12,681 bases of DNA. Origin: Syntrophaceae bacterium UBA6252 (GTDB lineage Bacteria; Desulfobacterota; Syntrophia; Syntrophales; UBA6807). Under the pieces are notes generated by a model. The model had not been told where the DNA came from. It ran no database searches and saw nothing but the letters and a program-made list of their open reading frames with translations. The translations under genes were made by a program, and so were the position numbers. Within the stretch, counting starts at the first letter, position 1. Every line of letters starts with the position of its first letter. Shown here piece after piece: positions 12,639 to 12,681 of this stretch. The DNA is taken from contig DJVQ01000040.1 of assembly GCA_002441265.1 (NCBI GenBank), positions 1 to 12,681 of the forward strand. Reading direction: 5' to 3'.

Positions 12639-12681
12639 TTTTGACGGCCTCGTAAAAAGCCCATATGCTGCGTTGCCCTTC
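12639..12681. repeat. Dispersed-repeat fragment (GACGGCCTCGTAAAAAG type), cut by the window edge
   Basis: TTTTGACGGCCTCGTAAAAAGCC followed by a segment with TGCGTTGCCCTTC resembles an intergenic repeat that I recall in many copies in Desulfobacterota genomes (Geobacter and Syntrophus relatives). Only one copy is seen here and the element runs off the end, so its full form and any inverted partner cannot be judged. This recognition is from memory, not a search. Confidence 0.45.

Overview
This window comes from a GC-rich bacterial chromosome, most likely a member of the Desulfobacterota (former Deltaproteobacteria). That assignment is an inference. It rests on the high GC content, a sigma-54-type promoter, the gene families present, and a right-end sequence (GACGGCCTCGTAAAAAG...) that I recognise from memory as a dispersed repeat in this group. 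No rRNA, tRNA, CRISPR array or intact mobile element was seen.

Layout. (1) Positions 1-2101, minus strand: the 5' 700 codons of a large secreted SpvB/TcdB-type protein. It has a signal peptide, an acidic linker, an SpvB-like domain and six FG-GAP/VCBS-type repeats, and it runs off the left edge. A near-consensus sigma-54 promoter lies upstream. (2) Positions 2102-2898: a long non-coding stretch with a cluster of short GC-rich hairpins, two of them near-identical copies, and a weak sigma-70 promoter. (3) Positions 2899-4601, plus strand: a DUF2520 Rossmann-fold oxidoreductase overlapping panB by 4 nt, a pantothenate/CoA unit. (4) Positions 4621-4953, minus strand: a NifX-like (FeMo-cofactor biosynthesis family) gene that is full length except for one in-frame TGA. 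A SECIS-like hairpin follows the TGA, and a perfect 14-bp hairpin lies inside the coding region. (5) Positions 5065-8667, plus strand: a good promoter overlapped by a perfect palindrome, then feoA-feoB (ferrous iron uptake), a YihY/BrkB-type membrane protein and a CRP-like regulator. All are packed with 4-nt overlaps or a 20-nt gap. (6) Positions 8692-12544, minus strand: a tight operon of kamA (lysine 2,3-aminomutase), two different Ddl-like ATP-grasp ligases and a GNAT acetyltransferase.

The most promising candidate for an undescribed system is the kamA / ATP-grasp / ATP-grasp / GNAT operon. KamA keeps the residues that bind lysine, so the simplest reading is production of beta-lysine, ligation by one or both ATP-grasp enzymes, and acetylation. 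The product would be a small beta-amino-acid peptide or osmolyte-like compound. The product itself is not known from the sequence. The NifX-like gene with its single TGA is the second point of interest: it is either a very recent nonsense mutation, a base error, or a recoded (selenocysteine) codon.
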